Shown here: positions 22,973 through 30,341 of the stretch, in pieces
How the letters are laid out: each line of letters begins with the position of its first letter
Numbering within the stretch: position 1 is the first letter of the stretch
Assembly: GCA_009700485.1 (NCBI GenBank)
Contig: WLLZ01000006.1
Coordinates: 1 to 30,820 of the forward strand
Length of the DNA stretch: 30,820 bases
From: Actinomycetota bacterium
GTDB lineage: Bacteria > Actinomycetota > Actinomycetes > S36-B12
Reading direction: 5' to 3'
Made by a program: the position numbers and the translations under genes
The notes under the pieces: generated by a model
What the model was told of the DNA's origin: nothing
Databases searched by the model: none
Seen by the model: the letters and a program-made list of their open reading frames with translations, nothing else

Positions 22973-23442
22973 GTGGTTCCGGATCTCCCGACATGGCGCC
23001 AAGTGGCGAAGGTATCCGGGTGGCGATAATTGCTGCTTCGTGGCACGAGCAGGTGATGTCGGGTCTAATCGCAGGTGCCAGCCGCGCATGCGCTGTGGCC
23101 GGATCGGAGGCTGTCGTCATTCGCGTAGCCGGCTCCTTCGAATTGCCGGTGGTGGCCAAAGCATGTGCGTTATCCGGGAAGTTTGATGTGCTGGTTGCCC
23201 TGGGTGTAGTTATCCGTGGAGGAACTCCGCATTTTGAATTTGTCTGTGAAGCCGCAACAGCCGGGCTGAACCGGGTGGCACTTGACCACCTAATTCCTGT
23301 CGGCTTCGGCCTGCTCACCTGTGATACCGAGGCCCAGGCGATTGATCGTGCGGGGCTACCCGGATCCAGTGAGGATAAAGGCGCTGAGGCCACCGCCGCC
23401 GCCATTTCTACCGCAATTACCCTGCGCGATCTCATCGTTTAG
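22969..23442 (+). CDS. ribH: 6,7-dimethyl-8-ribityllumazine synthase
   Basis: Condenses the RibD and RibB products to lumazine, the substrate of RibE; usually assembles as pentamers or capsids. Motifs are VAIIAASWHEQV, AGSFELP and the active-site VVIRGGTPHFEFVC with its histidine. Near the C-terminus the phosphate-binding region reads RAGLPGSSEDKGAEA, with the substrate-contacting arginine and the DKG-AEA helix. Length 157 residues. ATG 22969 overlaps ribBA (ATGA), with CAGGAG eight bases upstream. Last gene of the riboflavin unit. Confidence 0.96.
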   Translation: MSGSGSPDMAPSGEGIRVAIIAASWHEQVMSGLIAGASRACAVAGSEAVVIRVAGSFELPVVAKACALSGKFDVLVALGVVIRGGTPHFEFVCEAATAGLNRVALDHLIPVGFGLLTCDTEAQAIDRAGLPGSSEDKGAEATAAAISTAITLRDLIV

Positions 23443-23451
23443 GCGGCGCCA

Positions 23452-23457
23452 TAGGCT
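23452..23457 (+). promoter_or_regulatory. Predicted -10 box (TAGGCT) for hisE
   Basis: TAGGCT ends exactly six bases before GTG 23464, again placing the transcription start on the start codon. The six intervening bases (AGGGAG) look like a Shine-Dalgarno sequence but directly touch the GTG, which is too close for normal function. This supports the leaderless reading. Confidence 0.55.
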
Positions 23458-23463
23458 AGGGAG

Positions 23464-23727
23464 GTGAAAACCTTCGATGATCTCTACGCTGAGTTGGCGC
23501 GCAAAATGGCCCACCAGGACGTGAACTCAGGCACGGTTAAGTTGCTCGACCAAGGGGTACACGCCATCGGCAAGAAGGTCGTAGAGGAAGCCGCCGAGGC
23601 TTGGATGGCGGCCGAGTACGAAGGCCAAGAGCGCACCGCTGAAGAGATTGCACAGTTGTTGTACCACGTCCAGGTGTTAATGCTGGTCAGCAAAGTCAGC
23701 CTCGACGATGTTTATCGGCGTCTGTGA
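23464..23727 (+). CDS. hisE: Phosphoribosyl-ATP pyrophosphohydrolase
   Basis: Second step of histidine synthesis, hydrolysing phosphoribosyl-ATP to phosphoribosyl-AMP. The 87-residue, all-helical MazG-like protein begins KTFDDLYAEL. It carries GKKVVEEAAEAW and EEIAQLLYHVQVLM with the metal-binding acidic residues, close to mycobacterial HisE in pattern. GTG 23464 is the only sensible start. The stop overlaps hisG, and the hisE-hisG pair is the standard actinobacterial arrangement, separate from the main his cluster. Confidence 0.95.
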   Translation: MKTFDDLYAELARKMAHQDVNSGTVKLLDQGVHAIGKKVVEEAAEAWMAAEYEGQERTAEEIAQLLYHVQVLMLVSKVSLDDVYRRL

Positions 23728-24578
23728 TGGCGATGTTGCGAATCGCTGTTCCGAATAAAGGGCAACTTGCCGAGCCAGCACGCGCGATGCTCGGTGAGGC
23801 GGGCTACCTGCGTACAGGTGGGTCACGCGATCTTTACATCAGTGATCCTGAAAACGATGTTGAATTCTATTTCTTGCGGCCGAAGGATATTGCTATCTAC
23901 GTCGGCGAGGGCACTTTAGATCTAGGTATCACCGGCCGTGACATGCTGCTCGATTCTGGTTCTGATGCCAAGGAGGTGCTGGCTTTGGGATTTGCACCGT
24001 CGAGTTTTCGCTTTGCATCTCCGATAGGCAGCGCAAAGTCGCCCGCAGACTTAGCGGGGCTCCGTATCGCAACTTCGTACTCGGGATTACTTGATTCGTG
24101 GCTCACCGAGCACGGTATTTCGGCACGAGTGGTCCGCCTTGATGGTGCTGTCGAGAATGCGGTGGCCCTGGGTGTCGCCGATGCTATTGCCGATGTCGTT
24201 GCCACCGGAGCAACTATTAAGCGTGCTGGTCTTGAGTTAATAGGTGAACCGCTACTCGTCTCCGAGGCTCTATTGATCCAGCGCCGTGATACGCAAGTGA
24301 ATCCGGCTGTTGAAATATTCGTCCGACGCCTAAGCGGAGTCATGGTTGCGCGCTCATTCGTACTTGTTGACTACGACATTAGAATTGAGTCACTCGAAAC
24401 TGCATGTGCTATCACACCCGGCATAGAGTCACCGACGATTTCGGCACTGCATGACCCAAATTGGCGGGCTGTGCGCGCGATGGTGCCGAGTGCTGATGTG
24501 CACCGGGTCATGGATGAGCTGTATGACCTAGGGGCTCGCGGAATCTTGGTCACCGACATCCACGCTTGCCGCCTTTAG
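23727..24578 (+). CDS. hisG: ATP phosphoribosyltransferase (long form)
   Basis: First, feedback-controlled step of histidine synthesis, joining ATP and PRPP. The two-lobed catalytic domain has RIAVPNKGQL, FFLRPKDIAIYV (as FYFLRPKDIA), GITGRDML and the PRPP-site GVADAIADVVATGAT. The C-terminal ACT-like regulatory domain (about 210-283) binds histidine and identifies the hexameric long form. The start is uncertain among GTG 23724, ATG 23727 and ATG 23733; all overlap or touch the hisE stop. The family usually begins at MLR (23733). The 3' end overlaps the convergent minus-strand gene by four bases. Confidence 0.96.
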   Translation: MAMLRIAVPNKGQLAEPARAMLGEAGYLRTGGSRDLYISDPENDVEFYFLRPKDIAIYVGEGTLDLGITGRDMLLDSGSDAKEVLALGFAPSSFRFASPIGSAKSPADLAGLRIATSYSGLLDSWLTEHGISARVVRLDGAVENAVALGVADAIADVVATGATIKRAGLELIGEPLLVSEALLIQRRDTQVNPAVEIFVRRLSGVMVARSFVLVDYDIRIESLETACAITPGIESPTISALHDPNWRAVRAMVPSADVHRVMDELYDLGARGILVTDIHACRL

Positions 24579-25003
24579 TCCGCGGCTGCTAATTCAACGA
24601 GGGCAATACCGGTCACGACGTAGCGCTGCGGCCCCGCGACATCAATAACAAGTGCCTCAGCCCCATCGGCGATCGCTGATTGCGCTGCTTCAGCACCGAG
24701 CACCGGCACCGGTCGCGCGGTTGGATCCCAAATGGCGAGCGAGTCCACGCCGGTGAACGCCAGCAAGCCTTTTTGTCCAGCATCGTTGATCATCGAAACC
24801 GCTGCCAGGTGGCTACTCTTGTCTGAGCCGTCGGCGCTGGTCTCATCTGCAACTGCCACCACCGCCACCAAGAGTCGACTGGTTTTCAAGAGTGCGATCA
24901 ATGAATCGGTAGGGGAGATCAGGGCGGTTCGCAACTCTAAATCCGGTGAGCCATCATCATCGGCAAACGCCGGTCGCGCCAACTTCTTGCCCCCCGATGC
25001 CAT
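24575..25003 (-). CDS. SseB-like domain protein
   Basis: 142 residues resembling the small actinobacterial SseB-like proteins often found near infC. The pattern is LARPAFADDDGSPD, then RLLVAVVAV, KSSHLAAVSM, GLLAFTGVDSLAIWDP and a final GAEALVIDVAGPQRYVV. The biochemical role of this family is unknown, and no catalytic site or membrane segment is visible. The minus orientation is supported by a clean start at 25003 with a TACCCT -10 box six bases upstream. It is the only minus-strand gene in the window. It meets hisG tail to tail with a four-base overlap and is divergent from the MFS gene. Confidence 0.85.
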   Translation of the reverse strand: MASGGKKLARPAFADDDGSPDLELRTALISPTDSLIALLKTSRLLVAVVAVADETSADGSDKSSHLAAVSMINDAGQKGLLAFTGVDSLAIWDPTARPVPVLGAEAAQSAIADGAEALVIDVAGPQRYVVTGIALVELAAAD

Positions 25004-25009
25004 GGCGTG

Positions 25010-25015
25010 AGGGTA
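25010..25015 (-). promoter_or_regulatory. Predicted -10 box (TACCCT, minus strand) for the SseB-like gene
   Basis: Read on the minus strand, TACCCT is followed by six bases (CACGCC) and the ATG, the same geometry as five plus-strand genes here. It sits in the 31-base divergent gap shared with the MFS gene. Confidence 0.55.
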
Positions 25016-25034
25016 CGGGTGGAGTATTCAGCAA

Positions 25035-26231
25035 GTGATCTCACCCCATGGACCGACCGCAAGGGTGCCCTTGGCCTTCGCTCCTATGCTCGGCCTCGTT
25101 TTGGTGGCGGCCAACCTGCGGGCGGCAATTTCAAGTGTTCCCGAAGTAATTGTGGAAATCCGGGCAGAGTTGGGCTGGAATGACGTAGAGCTTGGGGCAC
25201 TTACCACTATCCCGGTGCTTTGTATGGGGATTTTTGCGCTTGCGGTTCCGGCGGTTTCGAACCGGTTCGGCCGCGGCCGCACGGTGGCAATTGCTCTCGG
25301 TATTTTGGTTTTCGCCTTGCTCATGCGCCTCTTGGGTGCCGTGCCCGGGGTTTTGTATGTCTCCGCATTTCTCGCCGGGGTGGGCATCGCCTTAGCCGCC
25401 GGTTTGGTACCCGGCATCGTTCGGGAGCAAGTACCCGGTGCGGTCGGCCGGGCAACCGGTATCTGGAGTGCGGTCTTAATGCTGGGGGCCGGGATCGGCG
25501 GGGCGCTCACGGTGCCAATCGCCATCTGGACACATTCTTGGACCATCGCCTTGGCTTTTTGGGCTATTCCCGCACTGGTTGCCCTGATCGGGTGGATCGT
25601 GATTGAGCGGCCCACCGGGGGTCATGAGCGGGCGCCTAGTTCGACTGTGCGCCTGGGAGCCCTGCCTTGGCGCAACAAAACCGCTTGGGCTTTGACCATG
25701 TTCTTGGCCCTGAATTCAGTCATTTTTTACAGCACCGTGGCCTGGCTGGCTGCCTCATATGACGAGCGGGGCTGGGATCAGGCCGCCGGCGGTGGACTAT
25801 TTGGATTACTGACGGTGGCGATGGTGGTCGCCGCCCTCGTCTTGCCTCCATTGGCTGACCGAACTAGATTTCGCCGCTCCATGTACTCCTTCGTGGTGTT
25901 GATCAGCTCTGCGGCGCTGCTGCTAATTGGGCTAGCTCCCGGCTTCCTCACCGCTGGGGTGCTCATTGTTGGCGGGATCGGCCTAGGAGGCACTTTTGCC
26001 CTTGGATTAGTGCTGCTCAGTGAGTATTGCGTGGATGCTGCCGGGGCCGCCCGGCTCACCGCCATGGCTTTTTTCGTCAGTTATGCACTGGCCGCCCTCG
26101 GGCCACTGCTAACCGGGGTGATTTTGCAGGTCTGGGATTCTTGGCCCCTGGTCTTTGAATTCCTAGCCGCCGTTGGCCTGTGTCAACTCCTGACCGTGCT
26201 CCCGTTGAAGCGCGGTTTATTGATTCACTGA
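25035..26231 (+). CDS. MFS transporter, CynX/NimT-like family
   Basis: A 398-residue, strongly hydrophobic protein with a pattern of about twelve membrane helices. The first helix ends in LVAANLRAAISSVPEVI and is followed by a loop with LTTIPVLCMGIFAL and RFGRGRTV. This is the characteristic N-terminal pattern of the CynX/NimT (cyanate / 2-nitroimidazole) group of major facilitators. The substrate cannot be told. The start could be GTG 25035 or GTG 25065. The base composition is richer in G+C than neighbouring genes (38 of 60 in one counted line). It stands alone between the divergent SseB-like gene and the infC leader. Confidence 0.85.
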   Translation: MISPHGPTARVPLAFAPMLGLVLVAANLRAAISSVPEVIVEIRAELGWNDVELGALTTIPVLCMGIFALAVPAVSNRFGRGRTVAIALGILVFALLMRLLGAVPGVLYVSAFLAGVGIALAAGLVPGIVREQVPGAVGRATGIWSAVLMLGAGIGGALTVPIAIWTHSWTIALAFWAIPALVALIGWIVIERPTGGHERAPSSTVRLGALPWRNKTAWALTMFLALNSVIFYSTVAWLAASYDERGWDQAAGGGLFGLLTVAMVVAALVLPPLADRTRFRRSMYSFVVLISSAALLLIGLAPGFLTAGVLIVGGIGLGGTFALGLVLLSEYCVDAAGAARLTAMAFFVSYALAALGPLLTGVILQVWDSWPLVFEFLAAVGLCQLLTVLPLKRGLLIH

Positions 26232-26239
26232 CGGGCTGG

Positions 26240-26245
26240 TAGGCT
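26240..26245 (+). promoter_or_regulatory. Predicted -10 box (TAGGCT) for the infC operon
   Basis: TAGGCT is nine bases after the MFS stop. A weak -35 candidate TTATTG (26217-26222) has 17-base spacing. With the usual gap, transcription would begin near 26252, giving a leader of about 231 bases before infC. Confidence 0.4.
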
Positions 26246-26251
26246 TCTGGA

Positions 26252-26482
26252 GATTGGTCTGGCCTTGGCCAGATCATGCAAGCGGAGCCTCGGTTCCCAC
26301 CCGTACACCGCCAACTGTTCGCAAGCAACTGGTTCAGCTGGTTGAAAAGGTGCCACGGGTCATGTGCTCAGCAGAGCGCTGTAATTTGGCGCGTTGTTGT
26401 GTCGTGCCGAGACCTCCGTGCGCCGCGCCGGAGGTCACTGTGGTTTCCGGGGTAGATCAGCCCACTACAGCTTGGAGGCACC
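26252..26482 (+). promoter_or_regulatory. Structured 5' leader of infC-rpmI-rplT
   Basis: This ~230-base stretch has no convincing gene. It opens with a near-perfect palindrome GGTCTGGCC-TT-GGCCAGATC (26256-26275). It also contains a perfect eight-pair hairpin, GACCTCCG (26411-26418) with CGGAGGTC (26429-26436). The CCTCC strand of that hairpin could alternatively pair with the infC Shine-Dalgarno GGAGG (26474-26478), so a two-state translation switch is possible. Autoregulation of this operon through its leader by L20 or IF3 is established in Bacillus and E. coli; the mechanism here is inferred. No terminator-like U-tract is seen. A 59-codon frame from ATG 26276 is not supported. Confidence 0.5.
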
Positions 26483-27118
26483 ATCAGCGTCGAACCCCGG
26501 ATCAATGACCGAATCCGCGTACCTGAAGTTCGTCTTGTCGGACCAAATGGTGAGCAGGTAGGCATCGTTCGCATCGAGGATGCGTTGCGATTGGCAGTTG
26601 AAGCAGATCTCGACCTGGTCGAGGTGGCCCCGATGTCAAAGCCGCCGGTTTGCAAACTTATGGACTTCGGAAAATTCAAATACGAAGCAGCCATGAAGGA
26701 GCGCGAGTCTAGGCGCAATCAGATTCACACCGTTATCAAGGAAATGAAGCTCCGACCGAAGATCGATCCGCACGATTACGAGACCAAGAAGGGTCACATC
26801 GAGCGGTTCCTCAAGGCGGGCGACAAAGTCAAGATCACGATCATGTTCCGTGGTCGTGAGCAAAGTCGCCCAGAACTTGGACTTCGGTTGTTAGCCAAGC
26901 TTGCCGATGATGTTGGTGAAATAGGTTTTGTTGAAGCAACACCAAAGCAAGATGGCCGCAACATGATCATGGTACTTGCACCGCTACGACGTAAGCCAGA
27001 CTCAGTTCGACGCGAACCGCGAGCCGAGTTTGCTCTCGAAGGAGTGGCTGAAGCCGAAGCTGTGACCGAAGCCGTGACCGAAATGGCAGAAGAGTTAGAT
27101 GTAGCAGCGGTTAAGTAA
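26483..27118 (+). CDS. infC: Translation initiation factor IF-3 (ATC start codon)
   Basis: Binds the 30S subunit, keeps it free of 50S and checks start-codon and initiator-tRNA choice. The conserved IF3 N-terminus (EPRINDRIRVPEVRL, then GEQVGIV) is encoded upstream of the first in-frame ATG, GTG or TTG codon (TTG at 26585). The only start preserving it is ATC 26483, four bases after a strong TTGGAGG ribosome site. Non-standard AUU/AUC starts are a hallmark of infC and let IF3 repress its own synthesis. From ATC the protein is 211 residues: N-domain to about 80, linker, C-domain to about 175, then an acidic actinobacterial-style tail rich in EAVTE. Confidence 0.94.
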   Translation: MSVEPRINDRIRVPEVRLVGPNGEQVGIVRIEDALRLAVEADLDLVEVAPMSKPPVCKLMDFGKFKYEAAMKERESRRNQIHTVIKEMKLRPKIDPHDYETKKGHIERFLKAGDKVKITIMFRGREQSRPELGLRLLAKLADDVGEIGFVEATPKQDGRNMIMVLAPLRRKPDSVRREPRAEFALEGVAEAEAVTEAVTEMAEELDVAAVK

Positions 27119-27169
27119 CGCCGAATAACGAGTCGGACCAAGGTACTTCCCTAGACAAGCGAGGACGAT

Positions 27170-27364
27170 ATGCCGAAGCAAAAGACACACAGTGGTGCGA
27201 AGAAGCGATTCAAGATCACCGGCTCTGGGAAAATCACCCATGAGCAGGCCAATCGCCGTCACCTGATGGAAAGCAAGTCCGCCAAGCGCTCCCGTCGCCT
27301 TGAGTCGGATCAGGTGGTCGCTCCGGCAGACCGCAAGAGGGTCAAGAAGTTGCTAGGCCGCTAA
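27170..27364 (+). CDS. rpmI: 50S ribosomal protein L35
   Basis: Small basic large-subunit protein of 64 residues. It starts MPKQKTHSGAKKRFKITGSGK and carries the conserved RRHLMESKSAKRSRRL. A GAGGA ribosome site precedes the ATG. It sits between infC and rplT, the near-universal order. The 51-base gap after infC shows no terminator. Confidence 0.98.
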   Translation: MPKQKTHSGAKKRFKITGSGKITHEQANRRHLMESKSAKRSRRLESDQVVAPADRKRVKKLLGR

Positions 27365-27406
27365 TCACTTTCGTCCAACCATCCACCTCGTTTTCAGGAG
27401 ACTGAC

Positions 27407-27769
27407 ATGGCACGTGTGAAACGCGCAGTAAATGCGCATAAGAAGCGTCGTGAGATCCTTGAGCGCGCCAGCGGCTACCGTGGGCAACGTTCACGTTTGT
27501 ATCGCAAGGCCAAGGAGCAGGTCACTCACTCACTCGTCTACGCGTATGCGGATCGTCGCGCGCGTAAAGGTGATTTCCGCCGTCTTTGGATCCAACGCAT
27601 CAACGCCGGCGCTCGCGCCAATGGCATGACCTATAACCGCATGATCCAAGGCCTTAAGGCTGCTGGCGTTGAAGTTGATCGCCGCATGCTTGCAGAACTT
27701 GCGGTTAATGACGCGCCGGCATTTGCCGTGCTTGTCGAGGTTGCTCGCGCTGCAGTTCCTGCGTCCTAA
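27407..27769 (+). CDS. rplT: 50S ribosomal protein L20
   Basis: Early-assembly 23S rRNA-binding protein of 120 residues. It has the family start MARVKRAVNAHKKRREIL, followed by ASGYRGQRSRLYRKAKEQV and DFRRLWIQRINAGAR. CAGGAG lies before the ATG. In Bacillus, L20 controls this operon by binding the leader; whether it does here is unknown. The stop is eight bases before the downstream methyltransferase gene. Confidence 0.98.
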   Translation: MARVKRAVNAHKKRREILERASGYRGQRSRLYRKAKEQVTHSLVYAYADRRARKGDFRRLWIQRINAGARANGMTYNRMIQGLKAAGVEVDRRMLAELAVNDAPAFAVLVEVARAAVPAS

Positions 27770-27777
27770 AAAAGTTC

Positions 27778-28599
27778 GTGGCGCCGGCTGATTTAACTTC
27801 TCGGCGATCGGCAACGGTAACTGCGGTCAAAAAACTGCAGACCAAGGCCGGCCGCAAGGACTCTCAAGCATTTATTGTTGAGGGTCCGCAGGCCTTACGT
27901 GAGGCATTTGCGCATCGAGCCGATATTCGCCAAGTGTTTGTGACCACCGGCGCGATGGCGCGCTGGGGTGAGATCATGCGGGCGGCGCGTGCCGCAGACG
28001 TTGAAATAACGATTGTGTCTGAAGGCGTTCTCGAGGCGATGGCAGAAACCAAGTCACCCCAGGGGTGGCTCGCCACCTGCGGGATGGAGATCCCCACCCT
28101 TGATGAAATTATGGCCGATCGACCTTCAGTTTTGGTGGTACTCGATCAGGTCTCTGACCCCGGCAATGTTGGCACAATTATTCGAACCGCCGATGCGGCT
28201 GGTGCGCGCGGGGTGCTGTTAACGGGAGAGTCCGTTGATCCGTTCAATGGCAAATGTGTTCGGGCGAGCGCGGGCTCAATATTTCATTTACCGGTGGTGC
28301 CTCAGGTGCGCGCAGATCATCTAGTCGTAGTAGCGCGGCAGCAGGGCGCAGTGCTCGTGGTAACGGCCGCAGATGCTGAACGTGAGTTATTTGAGTGGCT
28401 GGATTCGGCCCCTGTGACGAATCCCACGATGTGGGTGTTTGGGTCAGAAGCCCACGGGGTCGGTGCCGAACTGCAGGAGGCAGCTGATGTCCGGGTTCGT
28501 ATCCCAATTCATGGATCCGCTGAATCCCTAAATATTGCATCGGCCGTAGCCGTATGTCTGTACTCGGACGCAGGCCGTAGGCGTGCGAGAATTGAATAA
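27778..28599 (+). CDS. TrmH/SpoU-family RNA 2'-O-methyltransferase (TsnR/RlmB-like)
   Basis: Uses S-adenosylmethionine to methylate a ribose in RNA, probably 23S rRNA; the exact target cannot be read from sequence. The N-terminal substrate-binding domain has AFIVEGPQALREAF. The trefoil-knot SPOUT domain has motif 1 DPGNVGTIIRTADAAG, motif 2 VFGSEAHG and motif 3 SLNIASAVAVCLY. Length 273 residues. The start is GTG 27778, eight bases after rplT. A SpoU methyltransferase right after rplT is the common actinobacterial and firmicute arrangement. Confidence 0.92.
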   Translation: MAPADLTSRRSATVTAVKKLQTKAGRKDSQAFIVEGPQALREAFAHRADIRQVFVTTGAMARWGEIMRAARAADVEITIVSEGVLEAMAETKSPQGWLATCGMEIPTLDEIMADRPSVLVVLDQVSDPGNVGTIIRTADAAGARGVLLTGESVDPFNGKCVRASAGSIFHLPVVPQVRADHLVVVARQQGAVLVVTAADAERELFEWLDSAPVTNPTMWVFGSEAHGVGAELQEAADVRVRIPIHGSAESLNIASAVAVCLYSDAGRRRARIE

Positions 28600-28623
28600 C
28601 GCGCGCGAGGGAGATGGGGACCA

Positions 28624-29427
28624 ATGAACTACCTGAAACTACCGATCTTCGAGGAGACCGGTTTTGTCGTGTTGGATTCCTATGACCAGGCGCAAGATCC
28701 CCGTGAGTGGGAGAATTTGATTTTCGTTGACTGGAAGTCTTCCGGTGATACCCGATTCGCCCCGCTGGCAAGTGCTTATGGGGAGATGGAATGCGATGGA
28801 TTCTGGAATCACACCCCTGCTAAAACCGACAAAGACGGTGTTTGGGTGCCGGAGAATGTGGCACTTGCTCCCAGATTAACCGAGCGGGCCCGAGAGCCAG
28901 GGGCAAATATTGGGCGGTGTCGGGTTATCGAGTTACAGCCAAACACCTATGCGGATGCGATCTACAACCTGCACCGCGATGACAATAATCGACTAAATCC
29001 CGAAGGTACCGGGTGGATCGTCCGAGCTTTTTGTAATCTGACTGATAACCGTGACTCAGTGATGATCCTGCGTGAAGACAAGGACGACCCGGAGACCGAA
29101 ACGCGAATCGCATTGCCGGCCGGCGCCCAAGTAGTAATTGACACTCAGCGGCTTTATCACGCAGTTTGGCACGCGGGTACTGAGCCCAGATATTGCTTGA
29201 TCACCTCATACGAATCCGGCCCCGAACTTGATGCCTGGCTCACCGGGCTCCATCCGGTCGCGCTCGTGCCTTCGGTTCCGGTGGATCCCGATTTTGCACA
29301 AGAGGCTTACGCGGGCGCTGAGGCAAGGCGCGTAGCACGGGCTGCGGCAATTGCGGCCCAGGGCGCAGATCCCACTTTCGGTAACGGCACGTTATCGGCA
29401 GGCATGGAGGTGCTTTCCGAAGCATGA
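28624..29427 (+). CDS. Predicted Fe(II)/2-oxoglutarate-dependent oxygenase coupled to cysD
   Basis: A 267-residue protein not matched to a named enzyme. The central region looks like a double-stranded beta-helix oxygenase: His117-x-Asp119 in NLHRDDN, a distal His179 (or His183) in RLYHAVWHAG, and Arg189 ten residues after His179, the usual spacing for binding 2-oxoglutarate. The LPAGAQVVIDTQRLYH segment resembles the aspartyl/asparaginyl hydroxylase group. The N-terminal 95 residues and the Ala-rich C-terminus are not recognised. No signal peptide. ATG 28624 has GAGGGAG upstream. Its TGA overlaps the cysD ATG (ATGA), suggesting a role tied to sulfate activation, such as oxidising a sulfur compound. 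Substrate unknown. Confidence 0.55.
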   Translation: MNYLKLPIFEETGFVVLDSYDQAQDPREWENLIFVDWKSSGDTRFAPLASAYGEMECDGFWNHTPAKTDKDGVWVPENVALAPRLTERAREPGANIGRCRVIELQPNTYADAIYNLHRDDNNRLNPEGTGWIVRAFCNLTDNRDSVMILREDKDDPETETRIALPAGAQVVIDTQRLYHAVWHAGTEPRYCLITSYESGPELDAWLTGLHPVALVPSVPVDPDFAQEAYAGAEARRVARAAAIAAQGADPTFGNGTLSAGMEVLSEA

Positions 29428-30341
29428 CCGAGTTAGCAGTTCCATATAGCGCAGTTCTTGATGAACTTGAAGCTGAGGCAATCCACATTTACCGTGAAAC
29501 CGCGGCAGCTTTTCGAAATCCGGTTTTGCTTTACAGTATTGGAAAAGACTCTTCGGTGCTGCTTCATTTAGCTCTTAAGGCTTTCGCGCCAGCGCCGTTG
29601 CCATTTCCGGTAATGCATATCGATACCACTTGGAAATTTCGCGAGATGATCGAGTTTCGCGACCTTCGCGCTCAGCAACTTGGACTTGATCTTCGGATTG
29701 CAAAGAATGAAGCCGCGATGGCAGAAGGTGTTTCGCCATTTACCCACGGCACCCACGAGTACACGCGGTTAATGAAGACCGTGGCACTTCGTGAAGGTAT
29801 TGACAAATATGGGTTTGACGCCGCGATTGGGGGCGCCCGCCGTGGTGAGGAACGAAGCCGTGCTAAGGAGCGAATTTTTAGCCTTCGCGAGCCGGGGCAC
29901 CGCTGGGACCCGCGCAAGCAACGCCCAGAGTTCTGGCGTACGGCCAATACAACTTTATCCGAAGGTCAAAGTATGCGGGTATTTCCGCTTTCCAATTGGA
30001 CCGAACTTGACGTCTGGCGTTATATCGAGCGCGAAGATATCCCGATTCCCTCGCTGTATTTAGCCAAGCCGCGCCCGGTCGTGGAGCGCGATGGTGTGCT
30101 GATAATGATCGATGATGAAAGATTCCCGCTACGCGATGGCGAGCAACCACAGCTGCGGTCCGTGCGTTTTCGTACTCTTGGCTGCTATCCACTTAGTGGC
30201 GCGGTCGAGTCCACGGCCGATACCATCGCAGACCTCATTGCCGAGATGGAGTCATCAAATGTTTCAGAGCGCGCAGGCAGGTTGATTGACGGTGAAGGTG
30301 GCAGTTCGATGGAATCGAAGAAGGCGGAGGGCTACTTCTGA
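29424..30341 (+). CDS. cysD: Sulfate adenylyltransferase subunit 2
   Basis: Catalytic subunit that forms adenosine 5'-phosphosulfate from sulfate and ATP, driven by the CysN GTPase. The PP-loop is YSIGKDSSV (37-45). Other family blocks are MHIDTTWKFREMIEFRD, IGGARRGEERSRAKERIFS, PLSNWTELDVWRYIE and RTLGCYPL. It ends with the typical EGYF. Length 305 residues is normal. It overlaps the upstream oxygenase gene by four bases and the downstream cysN by one (TGATG). Confidence 0.97.
   Translation: MTELAVPYSAVLDELEAEAIHIYRETAAAFRNPVLLYSIGKDSSVLLHLALKAFAPAPLPFPVMHIDTTWKFREMIEFRDLRAQQLGLDLRIAKNEAAMAEGVSPFTHGTHEYTRLMKTVALREGIDKYGFDAAIGGARRGEERSRAKERIFSLREPGHRWDPRKQRPEFWRTANTTLSEGQSMRVFPLSNWTELDVWRYIEREDIPIPSLYLAKPRPVVERDGVLIMIDDERFPLRDGEQPQLRSVRFRTLGCYPLSGAVESTADTIADLIAEMESSNVSERAGRLIDGEGGSSMESKKAEGYF

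Noticed and set aside
26276..26455. 59-codon upstream ORF in the infC leader, containing two Trp codons
   Set aside because: No ribosome site, no similarity recognised, and it runs through structured RNA. A leader peptide remains possible but unsupported without conservation data.
27764..27778. A-rich -10-like box before the SpoU methyltransferase gene
   Set aside because: TAAAAA does not end in T and its spacing to GTG is five, not six; read-through from rplT over eight bases is simpler.
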